Below, in pieces: positions 57,208 through 64,000 of a DNA stretch of 64,000 bases; the first letter of the stretch is position 1, and every line of letters starts with the position of its first letter. The position numbers were made by a program, and so were the translations under genes. The stretch is from AC-56 sp963798705 (GTDB lineage: Bacteria > Actinomycetota > Thermoleophilia > Solirubrobacterales > 70-9). The stretch lies in NCBI GenBank assembly GCA_963798705.1, contig CAWCTW010000005.1:434001-498000 (forward strand), in the 5' to 3' direction. The notes beneath the pieces are model-generated. The model ran no database searches. It was not told where the DNA came from and saw nothing but the letters and a program-made list of their open reading frames with translations.

Positions 57208-59502
57208 TCAGGCCGGAGTGGGCTCAGGCTTGGCGTCCTCCGGCGGCTCGGCGGGCTGCCCGGGTGGCGGTGGAAGCTCGCCGGCGTGCCCCGTTCCGAC
57301 CCGCGGCAGCCACTCCAGCCACTTCGGCAGGTACCAGTTCCAGTCACCCAGCAGCTTCATCGTCGCCGGGAGCAGGACGCCGCGGATGATGGTCGCGTCG
57401 ATCAGGACCGCGACCGCGAGCCCGACGCCCAGCTGCTTGAAGATCAGCAGCGAGAGCGTGGCGAAGATCGCGAACACCGAGATCATCACCACCGCGGCAC
57501 TGGTGACGACGCCCGCCGTGCTCTTGATTCCGTGCGTGACCGCGTCCTCGGTCGATCGCCCCCGGTCGAAGGCCTCGCGGATCCGGGTGAGGATGAACAC
57601 GTGGTAGTCCATCGAGAGCCCGAACAGGACCACGAACAGGAACAGCGGCATCCAGGCGACGATCGCGCCATCCGACTTGAACCCCAGCAGGGACTGCAGA
57701 TGCCCCTCCTGGAAGATCCACACGAGCACCCCGTACGCCGCTCCGACCGAGAGCAGATTGAGCACGATCGCCTTGATGGGGATCACGATCGAGCGGAAGG
57801 TCACGAGCAGGAGCAGGAACGCCGCGGTCAGGACGAAGGCGAAGACCAGCGGGATGTGAGACTTCAGGGTGTCGGTGAAGTCCCGCGAGTCGGCGGTGAA
57901 GCCTCCCACGTCCGCCGTTGCGCCCGGGACCTGTCCGATGGTCGAGGGAAGCAGTCGATCGCGGAGCTCGGTCAGCGCCGCACCCGACCTCGAGTCGGTG
58001 CCGTCACCGGCGAGGGGGATGTCGATCTCCGCGACCGTGTGATCGGCATTGATGTCCGCGGTGACCGGCTGCTTGAAAAGCGGGTCGGCGGCCGCCTGCC
58101 TCCTGAGATCGGCGACGGCACGGCGCATCCGCGGCGAGGTCACGTCGCCGGCGCTCACGGCGACCAGTGCGGGGATCGGCCCGCCCGGGAAGACCTCCTG
58201 GACCTTGTTGTAGGTCTTGACCACGCTCAGGTTCTGCGGCAGCGAGCTGGTGCCGGGGGTCGCCGTATGGATGCTGAACGCGGGAATCGACAGCGCCACT
58301 AGCAGACCGGCCGCGGCCGCCGCGGAGATGAGGGGGTGGCGGAGGACGGGATTCAGGATCCGCGCCCAAAGACCGCTCTCGCCAGCGTTCCAAGGCATAC
58401 GGCGGATGATCGGGACGCCGCCCTTCTCGACTCGATCTCCAAGCCAGGCGAGCAGCGCCGGCAGCACGGTGAGGGATCCGGCCACAGCCACCGCGACCAC
58501 GAGGATCGTCCCGGTCGCAAACGAGGTGAAGGTCGGCGCGCCCCCGAGGTACATGCCGGCCATCGCGATCATCACCGTCAGTCCCGAGACGAGGACCGCC
58601 CGTCCCGACGTTGCCGCGGCCGCCGCCAATGCCGCCTCCTCGCTGCTGCCCGACTCTCGCTCCTCGCGCTCGCGTCGCAGGTAGAACATCGAGTAGTCAA
58701 CTCCCACCGCCAGGCCGATCAGCAGGATCACCTCGTTGATGGACTCGTCGACCGGCGAGACATGACTGAGGACAGCCACCAGACCGATCGTCGCGAAGAC
58801 GGCCGTCAACGCGAGGAGAAGCGGAACCGCGGCGGCGACCAGGGCGCCGAACGCGATCAAGAGGATCACGAGCGTGATCGGCAGTGAGGTGGCGAACGCC
58901 CGCTTGAAATCGTCGCTGATCGAGTCGTTCACCTGCTTGCTGACGCTCGCATCGCCGACCTGCTCGACCGTGAAGTCCGGATTGGCCGCCTGAACGGCGC
59001 TGGTGACGTCCAGGGTCGGCCCCACCCGTTCCTGGGCCTGGTCTTGGTCGCCGACGACCTCGAAGCGGAGGAGTGCCGAGTGCCCATCGGCCGAGACCTG
59101 CCCGGCGTTAGCCGGCTTGTAGGGGCTCTCGAAGGCGTCGGTGTGAGGAACGGCAGAGAGGCGACGCTGGAGGTCGCCGACGACTGCTCGGAAGGACCGG
59201 TCGGTCGCGGTCGCCCCATCGCTCTGGACGAGCACCTGCTCGACCTCGTGCTTCGGGAAGGCGTCCTCGATGGTGCGCTCGGCGCGTCCGGACTCGCCAA
59301 CCCCGCTCTGGGCGGCGTCCTGGGTCTGCGTCCCAAGCGCGCCCCCGATCATGAATGCGACCAGCACGAACGCCAGCCACCCCCAGATCGCCTTCTTGCG
59401 ATGTTGAGCGCTCCAGCGCCCGGCGCGAGCCGCCAGCCCCTTGATCCCGTCACCCGCGGCACGGTTCGGGTGCACCGGGCGCGGGCGAGAACTGCCAGAC
59501 AT
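57208..59502 (-). CDS. MMPL/RND-family transporter
   Basis: 764 residues. An N-terminal helix (KKAIWGWLAFVLVAFMIGGAL), a large periplasmic domain, five or six helices including DYSMFYLRRER (with the D/Y signature of MMPL), then a second periplasmic domain and the repeated helices with GLSMDYHVFILTRIREAFDRG. An ATG at 59502 follows GGGAGGT. It is likely to export lipids or hydrophobic compounds. Divergent from the broken HTH gene at 59567, a possible former regulator. Confidence 0.93.
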   Translation of the reverse strand: MSGSSRPRPVHPNRAAGDGIKGLAARAGRWSAQHRKKAIWGWLAFVLVAFMIGGALGTQTQDAAQSGVGESGRAERTIEDAFPKHEVEQVLVQSDGATATDRSFRAVVGDLQRRLSAVPHTDAFESPYKPANAGQVSADGHSALLRFEVVGDQDQAQERVGPTLDVTSAVQAANPDFTVEQVGDASVSKQVNDSISDDFKRAFATSLPITLVILLIAFGALVAAAVPLLLALTAVFATIGLVAVLSHVSPVDESINEVILLIGLAVGVDYSMFYLRREREERESGSSEEAALAAAAATSGRAVLVSGLTVMIAMAGMYLGGAPTFTSFATGTILVVAVAVAGSLTVLPALLAWLGDRVEKGGVPIIRRMPWNAGESGLWARILNPVLRHPLISAAAAAGLLVALSIPAFSIHTATPGTSSLPQNLSVVKTYNKVQEVFPGGPIPALVAVSAGDVTSPRMRRAVADLRRQAAADPLFKQPVTADINADHTVAEIDIPLAGDGTDSRSGAALTELRDRLLPSTIGQVPGATADVGGFTADSRDFTDTLKSHIPLVFAFVLTAAFLLLLVTFRSIVIPIKAIVLNLLSVGAAYGVLVWIFQEGHLQSLLGFKSDGAIVAWMPLFLFVVLFGLSMDYHVFILTRIREAFDRGRSTEDAVTHGIKSTAGVVTSAAVVMISVFAIFATLSLLIFKQLGVGLAVAVLIDATIIRGVLLPATMKLLGDWNWYLPKWLEWLPRVGTGHAGELPPPPGQPAEPPEDAKPEPTPA

Positions 59503-59566
59503 CGGTGACCTCCCTATCTGGTGCGACCCTCCGGGGCCGACCCTAACACGATGCTGAAATCCGGTC

Positions 59567-59833
59567 ATGGCAGTCTTGATGTGGCTCTGCATCGCCGATG
59601 ACCCGGATGCGCGGCTCCGGGACATCGCCGCGTCCGTCGGCATCACCGAGCGGGCGGCCCACCGGATCGTCGACGAGGTGGTCGAGGGGCTATGTCAAGC
59701 GGATGCGAAGGGGAAGGCGCAACCATCACGCGGTGAGGCGCCAGCTTCCGCTTCGCGCCCCCGGGAGCGGGATCGCAAGGTCCCCGAATTGCTGGGTCTA
59801 TTCGCCCGGGAATGCGTAGGGTTGGCCGGATGA
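59567..59833 (+). pseudogene. Winged-HTH regulator remnant, two frameshifts
   Basis: MAVLMWLCIADDPDARLRDIAASVGITERAAHRIVDEVVE is a clear winged HTH (about 40 residues). Then the family continuation GYVKRMRRGRRNHHAVRRQL is in another frame for about 27 codons, and ERDRKVPELLGLFARE returns to the first frame. Two opposite shifts are therefore present. The gene looks like a divergent regulator for the MMPL transporter, now broken. Confidence 0.65.
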
Positions 59834-60108
59834 GTCGTCTCGGCCGGAACGGACTCCTGGGTTGCGCGGTACCCGTATCTCGGCGCGACAGCCCTGGGCC
59901 GCACGGTCAAGCTCTTCCTTCGCAACGGCAACAACGACAAGGAGACGTTGGCGGATACTCACACCACCGGCAGTCACGGCAAGTGGGCGCTCGACGGCGA
60001 CCTCTCACGATCGATCGCGCCAAGGTCAAGGTGGTCAGGAAGCGCGTCGGCTCCGGCGACCACCCCCGAGTCTGCAAGGCGGACTCGCTGGCGCAGATCT
60101 TCACCTGA
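59834..60108 (+). pseudogene. Fragment of a secreted beta-rich domain, frameshifted
   Basis: One frame gives VARYPYLGATALGRTVKLFL and LADTHTTGSHGKWALDGDL, and after a shift near 60000 another gives TIDRAKVKVVRKRVGSGDHP with CKADSLAQIF and a stop. Together they look like the end of an Ig-like extracellular domain. No start codon is available in frame. A gene remnant of unknown family. Confidence 0.5.
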
Positions 60109-60119
60109 GCCGGCGGCAG

Positions 60120-60563
60120 ATGTCGGAGCACCGGCAACAGGCTCAGCTCGATGCGCCGCTGGACGTGGTCTGGGCCCTGGTCGGAAGCCCTCGCCGCTAC
60201 CCCGAATGGTGGCCGCGGGTGATCGAGATCCGCGGTGAGCGATTCGAGGAGGGCGACGAGTATGTCCAGGTCACTCGGAGCCCGACCGGCCGCACGGAGT
60301 CGCATTTCCTGCTCGAGCGCCGCGACGATCTGCGCGAGATCCGGATGGCGTGCCAACTGACCGGCACCTATGCGCGCTGGCAGCTCACCGAGGCACAGGA
60401 CGGGACCTTCGTCGACCTGGAGATGGGCATCGAGCCCCGGCGCCTCGGCGACCGGCTCTTCGACGCGACGGTTGGCCGGCGCTACTTCCGCGACTGGAGC
60501 GAGCGGTCGCTCGAGGCGCTACGGCGGGCAGCGCGCTCGGAGCGGCACAGCACTCCGTCGTAG
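60120..60563 (+). CDS. SRPBCC-family protein (polyketide cyclase-like)
   Basis: 147 residues, START/Bet v1-like: LDAPLDVVWALVGSPRRYPEWWPRV is the usual N-terminal signature, ending with DWSERSLEALRRAARSE. It could bind a hydrophobic ligand. The ATG at 60120 follows GGCGGC, no strong ribosome site. Upstream is decayed sequence. Confidence 0.85.
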   Translation: MSEHRQQAQLDAPLDVVWALVGSPRRYPEWWPRVIEIRGERFEEGDEYVQVTRSPTGRTESHFLLERRDDLREIRMACQLTGTYARWQLTEAQDGTFVDLEMGIEPRRLGDRLFDATVGRRYFRDWSERSLEALRRAARSERHSTPS

Positions 60564-60700
60564 CGCCCGGCCGGGAGCCCCCGGCGCGGACGCGGGAAGA
60601 GCCTGGATTCGTGGCCCGCCGGGCTGCGCGCCAGGGTGAGAGGAACTGGACTCGCCGAAGTGCCTGCGGAAGCAAACCAGTGCGGTCAGGATCACCCTGC

Positions 60701-62143
60701 TCAACGCGTCCCCTCCTCCGCCACACCGACGGCCCGGTGAAAGCCTGCGGCCGCCTCGCGCTCGAGTTGGATCAGGCGGTCGGCCTCATCCACCGGCGGC
60801 GGCTGCACCTCCGCCCGCGCGGGGGAGCCCGAGCCTCTCTGCTCGCTGCTCGCCGCGTGGGCGTGGATGAGCACTCCGTTGTCACCGTCGCGGAACCCGG
60901 TTTCGTTCAGCGGGACGAACGCGCGGATGCGCGCCAGGGCAAGCCCCAGGCCGAGAACGAGGCCGCCGGCACCGACAAGGACCCACCAAATCGAAGTCAG
61001 GTCGCCGAGTCCGGCGATCACCAGCCCACCAAGCGTGCTGGCGGCAAACGTGACCAGGGCATAGAAACCGAGCACCCGGCCCTCGATCGCCGACGGAGCA
61101 CCGAGCTGGACGAGCGCGCCGAGCACCGAGGAAACGGTCGTCAAGGCGACGCCGACGCAGGCGATCGAAGCTGCCAGGAGGACCAGCAGCGATGCCGCGC
61201 CGATACCCGGGATCAGCCCGGATACGGCCTGAACGACGATCGCCCCACCCGTCGCGATCATCGCGAGGCGGGTCAGTTGCCCGTAGGTCATCCGCCGCTT
61301 CCAACGGCGCAGCATGAACACCACCAGCGCTGATCCGGCGTAATAGGCGCCCGCGAGGATGCCGTAATAGTGGGCTGACTTCCCAACCCCGGCGGCGATC
61401 CTCGGCAGGACTGCGACGAGCGGGTAGGCGAGGAACTCGAGCAGCGCGACGAGCAGCAGCGCCCGGCGCAGGACGAGGCGGCTGCTGACGATCGACACGA
61501 GCCGCGAGATCGGGATCGGCTTCGGCGGTGCGGCGCTGGCGCGACTCGCTCCGGCAGGCACTCGCGCGATCGCCCACAGGAACGGGATGTAGCTGACGAC
61601 GTTGAAGGCGAACAGCGGGGCCGGGCCGGTGGCCGCCAGCACGGCGCCTCCGAGCAGGGCACCCACGACGTTGGACATCGAGCTGAGCGAGGAGAAGAGC
61701 GCGTTCGCCTGATCCAGCTCTCCGGTGGGGACGATCGCCCGCGTCAGACCCTGGAGCGAGGGGAACTGAACGGCGGAGGTGGTCCCCGCGCCGGCGCTGA
61801 CCAGGATCAACGCACCGAGCGAGAGTGCCCCGGCCAGATCGAGCCACAACGTGGCCATGTAGAGAACGACCTTGGCGACATTCGCGCCGATGACGACCGC
61901 GCGGCGATCGTGTCGCTGTGCCCAGCGCCCGGCCGGGATCGAGACCACGCCATAGCAGATGCTGTATCCGGCGAGCACGACCACCGGCCCGATCGCCTCC
62001 CCGGACTTGGAGAAGGCCAGATAGCTGAAGGCGATGCCCTGGAGCGCGGAGCCGAGCGACGAGACGAGCGTCGTCCAGGCGAGGTCGCGGACGACGGGGT
62101 GCCCGGCGATCAGAGGTGGCATGCGCAGCCGCACCCGCCGCAT
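60701..62143 (-). CDS. MFS transporter (MFS_3/EntS-like)
   Basis: 480 residues with 12 hydrophobic segments through about residue 400. GRWAQRHDRRAVVIGANVAK is the loop 2-3 motif A region; PSLQGLTRAIVPTGELDQANAL is typical of the EntS/MFS_3 exporters. The final 65 residues are a hydrophilic tail. It is probably an exporter of small molecules; substrate unknown. Confidence 0.88.
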   Translation of the reverse strand: MRRVRLRMPPLIAGHPVVRDLAWTTLVSSLGSALQGIAFSYLAFSKSGEAIGPVVVLAGYSICYGVVSIPAGRWAQRHDRRAVVIGANVAKVVLYMATLWLDLAGALSLGALILVSAGAGTTSAVQFPSLQGLTRAIVPTGELDQANALFSSLSSMSNVVGALLGGAVLAATGPAPLFAFNVVSYIPFLWAIARVPAGASRASAAPPKPIPISRLVSIVSSRLVLRRALLLVALLEFLAYPLVAVLPRIAAGVGKSAHYYGILAGAYYAGSALVVFMLRRWKRRMTYGQLTRLAMIATGGAIVVQAVSGLIPGIGAASLLVLLAASIACVGVALTTVSSVLGALVQLGAPSAIEGRVLGFYALVTFAASTLGGLVIAGLGDLTSIWWVLVGAGGLVLGLGLALARIRAFVPLNETGFRDGDNGVLIHAHAASSEQRGSGSPARAEVQPPPVDEADRLIQLEREAAAGFHRAVGVAEEGTR

Positions 62144-62242
62144 TCTGGTCCGCTCGGCCGCCGGACCCGGCTGACGGCGCCTTTACGGCCGGCACCGGGC
62201 GGCGCAGCCGGCTCCACCAGGGAGATCAGCTCGCTCGAGCGA

Positions 62243-62288
62243 AGGCGCCTACCGGAGTCGAACCGGTGTAAACGGCTTTGCAGGCCGC
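62243..62288 (-). repeat. tRNA-Cys 3' half, likely att remnant
   Basis: Minus strand reads GCGGC, loop CTGCAAA (anticodon GCA), GCCGT, variable TTAC, then a full T arm ACCGG TTCGACT CCGGT, AGGCGCC and discriminator T. No 5' half is found beyond 62288. An isolated 3' half of a tRNA is the usual trace of site-specific integration. Confidence 0.8.
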
Positions 62289-62397
62289 TTACGGGGCGGC
62301 GATTCCGGCTTGTTAAAGCGAGATTCGTCCAGCGCGCGCCAGTGGATGCGCCAGTGAGGGCAATCGAGCGGGGAGACTTCGGCGTGTGCGCCGGTGA

Positions 62398-62673
62398 TCA
62401 AGATGTGCTGAGGGGACGATCGACGGCCTTGCCCTTCGCCCGCGCATAGAGCGTCTCGGGGGCCATGTCCGCGCCGTTTGGCCAGACGACCGTCCCGCCC
62501 TCCGAATCGATCTGAACGCGGGCGAAGTACGCGGGGTCGCGCAGCGGCTCGAACACACCGCGCCACTCGCGCCCGGTGAAATCGACGTCGCCGACAACCC
62601 CGTCCTCGAACGTGAGCCGCAGACGGTGGTCGCCGATGACCTCCACCGCGGTGACATGCACAATCGACTTCAC
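62398..62673 (-). CDS. DUF2442 protein
   Basis: 91 residues: VEVIGDHRLRLTFEDGVVGDVDF and PAYFARVQIDSEGGTVVWPNGADMAPETLYARA are DUF2442 hallmarks. Such proteins are usually partners (putative antitoxins) of DUF4160 toxins; no DUF4160 gene is next to it, so it may be an orphan. Confidence 0.9.
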   Translation of the reverse strand: MKSIVHVTAVEVIGDHRLRLTFEDGVVGDVDFTGREWRGVFEPLRDPAYFARVQIDSEGGTVVWPNGADMAPETLYARAKGKAVDRPLSTS

Positions 62674-62692
62674 GGCACCCTGCGGCGCCTCT

Positions 62693-62968
62693 TCAGGCCG
62701 GAGTGAGGACCGGCTCGATCTGAGCCGCTTCCACGCGGCCCTGTGGAATCGTCACTGTGAGCGCCCCGTCCCGCTTGAGCAGGAACCGGACGTTCACGAG
62801 CACCATTCCGATCACCGCACCCGACTCGTCGTAATCAACGGCGTGACCCTCGGGTGTAACGGTCGTGCGAGCCGGCTCTCGCGGTGGGCCCACGCTCAGG
62901 TAGAGCACGTCGCCGCGCTCGTCGTACTCGTGTTGGTCGAAATTGATGCCCGCGACGGTAACGGTCAC
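62693..62968 (-). CDS. DUF2283 putative antitoxin
   Basis: 91 residues: DERGDVLYLSVGPP, AVDYDESGAVIGMVLVN. DUF2283 proteins commonly follow DUF4258-like RNases. The ATG overlaps the stop of the upstream toxin-like gene (ATGA), typical of such pairs. Confidence 0.88.
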   Translation of the reverse strand: MTVTVAGINFDQHEYDERGDVLYLSVGPPREPARTTVTPEGHAVDYDESGAVIGMVLVNVRFLLKRDGALTVTIPQGRVEAAQIEPVLTPA

Positions 62969-63216
62969 GATTCAGCCCTCGGCTCGTGGTCCTGGACGAA
63001 CGCTGTGACCACGAAGGCCGGCGACTCGCTGAAGTCTACGACCACCCGCAGCCACCGCCGGGGATCGAGATCACGCCGGTAGAAGCGCTCACGCCCCGGG
63101 GCGGGATCGTCCTCGCGAACGTCAGGACGGTTCACGGCGTCGAGAATGGCGGCCGTGTGCCGGAGCATCTGCGGTCGCCGCCGCGAGAGATGGCCCACGG
63201 TGCGCTCGTCGAGCAC
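62965..63216 (-). CDS. Putative RNase-like toxin (DUF4258/PBECR-like)
   Basis: 83 residues: VGHLSRRRPQMLRHTAAILDAVNRPDVR, then GRERFYRRDLDPRRWLRVVVDF and VVTAFVQDHEP. This is the BECR-fold pattern of small putative mRNA toxins, with Arg-rich catalytic area. It is coupled to DUF2283, which supports a toxin-antitoxin module. The N-terminus may be slightly truncated, because the family usually starts about 10 residues earlier. Confidence 0.7.
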   Translation of the reverse strand: MLDERTVGHLSRRRPQMLRHTAAILDAVNRPDVREDDPAPGRERFYRRDLDPRRWLRVVVDFSESPAFVVTAFVQDHEPRAES

Positions 63217-63412
63217 ACTCGGCGCCCGTCCGGATCAGTCGTCTCTCGCCGCTCACTTGCCACCTGACGACTACGAACCGGCGACCGCGGCGACCGCGCC
63301 TGGGTACCGGCCCGCGCCAGATAGGCATCGAGCATCCCAGCCGCCTCCCGCTCTGACCCCGGCATCAGATGCCCATACAGGTCGAAGGTGATCTTGATCG
63401 ACGAGTGGCCCA
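63132..63412 (-). pseudogene. Tyrosine integrase C-terminal fragment
   Basis: GHSSIKITFDLYGHLMPGSE is the integrase box with nucleophile Tyr and tail. Following residues EREAAGMLDAYLARAG are also integrase-like. Everything N-terminal to it is replaced by SRPBCC sequence in frame (see 63413-63606). This is the terminal part of a deleted integrase. It overlaps the toxin gene's start in another frame. Confidence 0.75.
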
Positions 63413-63606
63413 TGAAGTACGTGACCCCACCTCCCGGCGTGAGGTTGTGCTTGTCGAAGGTCGCTGGACAGCCCGGAGGACCCCACCAGCGCTCGAGCTT
63501 GCGCGGGTCCGCCCACAGCTCCCAGACCAGATCGATTAGCGTCGAACTCCGCGATCACGGTGAGGGTCAGGGTGTCGTAGTCCTTGTCGACGCTGGTGAC
63601 GCTCAT
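63413..63606 (-). pseudogene. SRPBCC (AHSA1-type) gene, truncated and frameshifted
   Basis: MSVTSVDKDYDTLTLTVIAEFD is the family N-terminus; after a shift near 63540 the reading continues VWELWADPRKLERWWGPP, TFDKHNLTPGGGVTYFM in a second frame. There the family sequence stops and integrase sequence begins. The ATG overlaps the ArsR stop (ATGA), the common ArsR-SRPBCC pairing. The 3' two-thirds are lost. Confidence 0.8.
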
Positions 63607-63938
63607 TCTGGTCCTCCAATCAGGTGCGACATCCGATCGACGCGTCCGCGCCAGGTCCTCTCGAGCTCGTCGAGAGCGTCGCGCGCCCGGGAGACCGCGC
63701 CCGCGTCGGTGCGGACGAGCTGCTCGCGCCCGCGGCGCTCCTTCGTCACCAAGCCCGCCCGTTGCAGCACCGCGACGTGCTTCTGCACGGCCGCGAAGCT
63801 CATCGGGTAGGCGTCGGCGAGCCGCGAGACCGAGCGCTCGGCGGCGGCGCAGCGGCGAACGATGTCGCGGCGCGTCGAATCGGCGAGGGCGTGGAACACC
63901 TCGTCGACCGCCTCGTCGGTCAACTCATGCACAACCAT
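63603..63938 (-). CDS. ArsR-family regulator
   Basis: 111 residues. EVFHALADSTRRDIVRRCAA, SVSRLADAYPMSFAAVQKHVAVLQRAGLV and RRGREQLVRTDAGAVSR are ArsR wHTH; no metal-binding Cys pattern is seen. The ATG at 63938 lies inside a palindrome ACAAC-N6-GTTGT (63931-63946). It normally controls the SRPBCC gene downstream, which is truncated here. Confidence 0.9.
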   Translation of the reverse strand: MVVHELTDEAVDEVFHALADSTRRDIVRRCAAAERSVSRLADAYPMSFAAVQKHVAVLQRAGLVTKERRGREQLVRTDAGAVSRARDALDELERTWRGRVDRMSHLIGGPE

Positions 63939-63946
63939 ATAGTTGT
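63931..63946. promoter_or_regulatory. Candidate ArsR operator over the start codon
   Basis: ACAACCATATAGTTGT: a perfect 5-bp inverted repeat with a 6-bp spacer spanning the ArsR ATG. Such sites are typical for autoregulation in ArsR-SRPBCC operons. Confidence 0.6.
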
Positions 63947-64000
63947 AGGTTATCTGCCGCCCGAGACGACAGAGCGAAAGGGACGAACCCATGAAACTGA

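Noticed and set aside
63991..64000. ATG near the right edge (MKL...)
   Set aside because: Only three codons are visible; GAAAGGG upstream is suggestive but a gene cannot be supported.

Overview
This 64 kb window is bacterial chromosome from a high-GC Actinomycetota. Gene content and protein style (class E sortase, Rpf-like hydrolase, ydaO-type c-di-AMP leader, DUF6131, a WS/DGAT acyltransferase, RsbW/STAS proteins) fit a soil Thermoleophilia/Solirubrobacterales-type lineage; that placement is inference. Genes are dense, and most operon neighbours overlap by 4 bases (ATGA or GTGA).

Left block (1-28.7 kb), mostly minus strand and mostly housekeeping: a partial HDOD protein, gltX back to back with nfo, a Cys-rich unknown, dnaE, a sugar-nucleotide epimerase, an Rpf-like coiled-coil wall hydrolase behind a c-di-AMP riboswitch, argG with a 50-residue membrane protein, a class E sortase facing two Thr-rich membrane proteins, then thrS-infC-rpmI-rplT-(terminator)-rlmB-like-pheS-pheT-argC-argJ-argB-argD. 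A polytopic membrane protein, an RsbW-like kinase, two STAS proteins and a DUF6131 miniprotein close the block.

Mobile element (29,232-36,053): a 6.8 kb island sits in the 3' half of a tRNA-Val(GAC) gene and is bounded by an exact 47-bp direct repeat. It carries, all on the plus strand, a hypothetical gene, an HK97-type major capsid protein, small proteins including a ribbon-helix-helix protein, a PrimPol-helicase (one frameshift), a zinc-ribbon protein, an excisionase-like HTH protein and a tyrosine integrase with several frameshifts. No portal, large terminase or tail gene is visible. The layout resembles the small mycobacterial elements phiRv1/phiRv2 and capsid-encoding phage satellites. 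It also holds two related ~50-bp hairpins and a 28-bp direct repeat near both ends.

Right block (36-62 kb): an FAD-linked oxidase, an epimerase, an intergenic region with a candidate small RNA, NfeD, a coiled-coil protein, a four-gene fatty-acid operon matching Mycobacterium fadE5-fadA2-fabG4-htdX in content, then a region like a DosRS dormancy regulon (NarL-type regulator, GAF histidine kinase with HHPPM, tandem Usp, SQR-like oxidoreductase, WS/DGAT). After it come a second flavoprotein, a ZIP transporter, zwf, a secreted M15-like peptidase, an MMPL transporter, decayed genes, a SRPBCC protein and an MFS exporter.

Right edge (62.2-64 kb): a scar of another integration event. It holds a 3' fragment of tRNA-Cys, a DUF2442 gene, a DUF2283/RNase-like toxin-antitoxin pair, an integrase C-terminus joined in frame to a broken SRPBCC gene, and the ArsR regulator that normally precedes such a gene.
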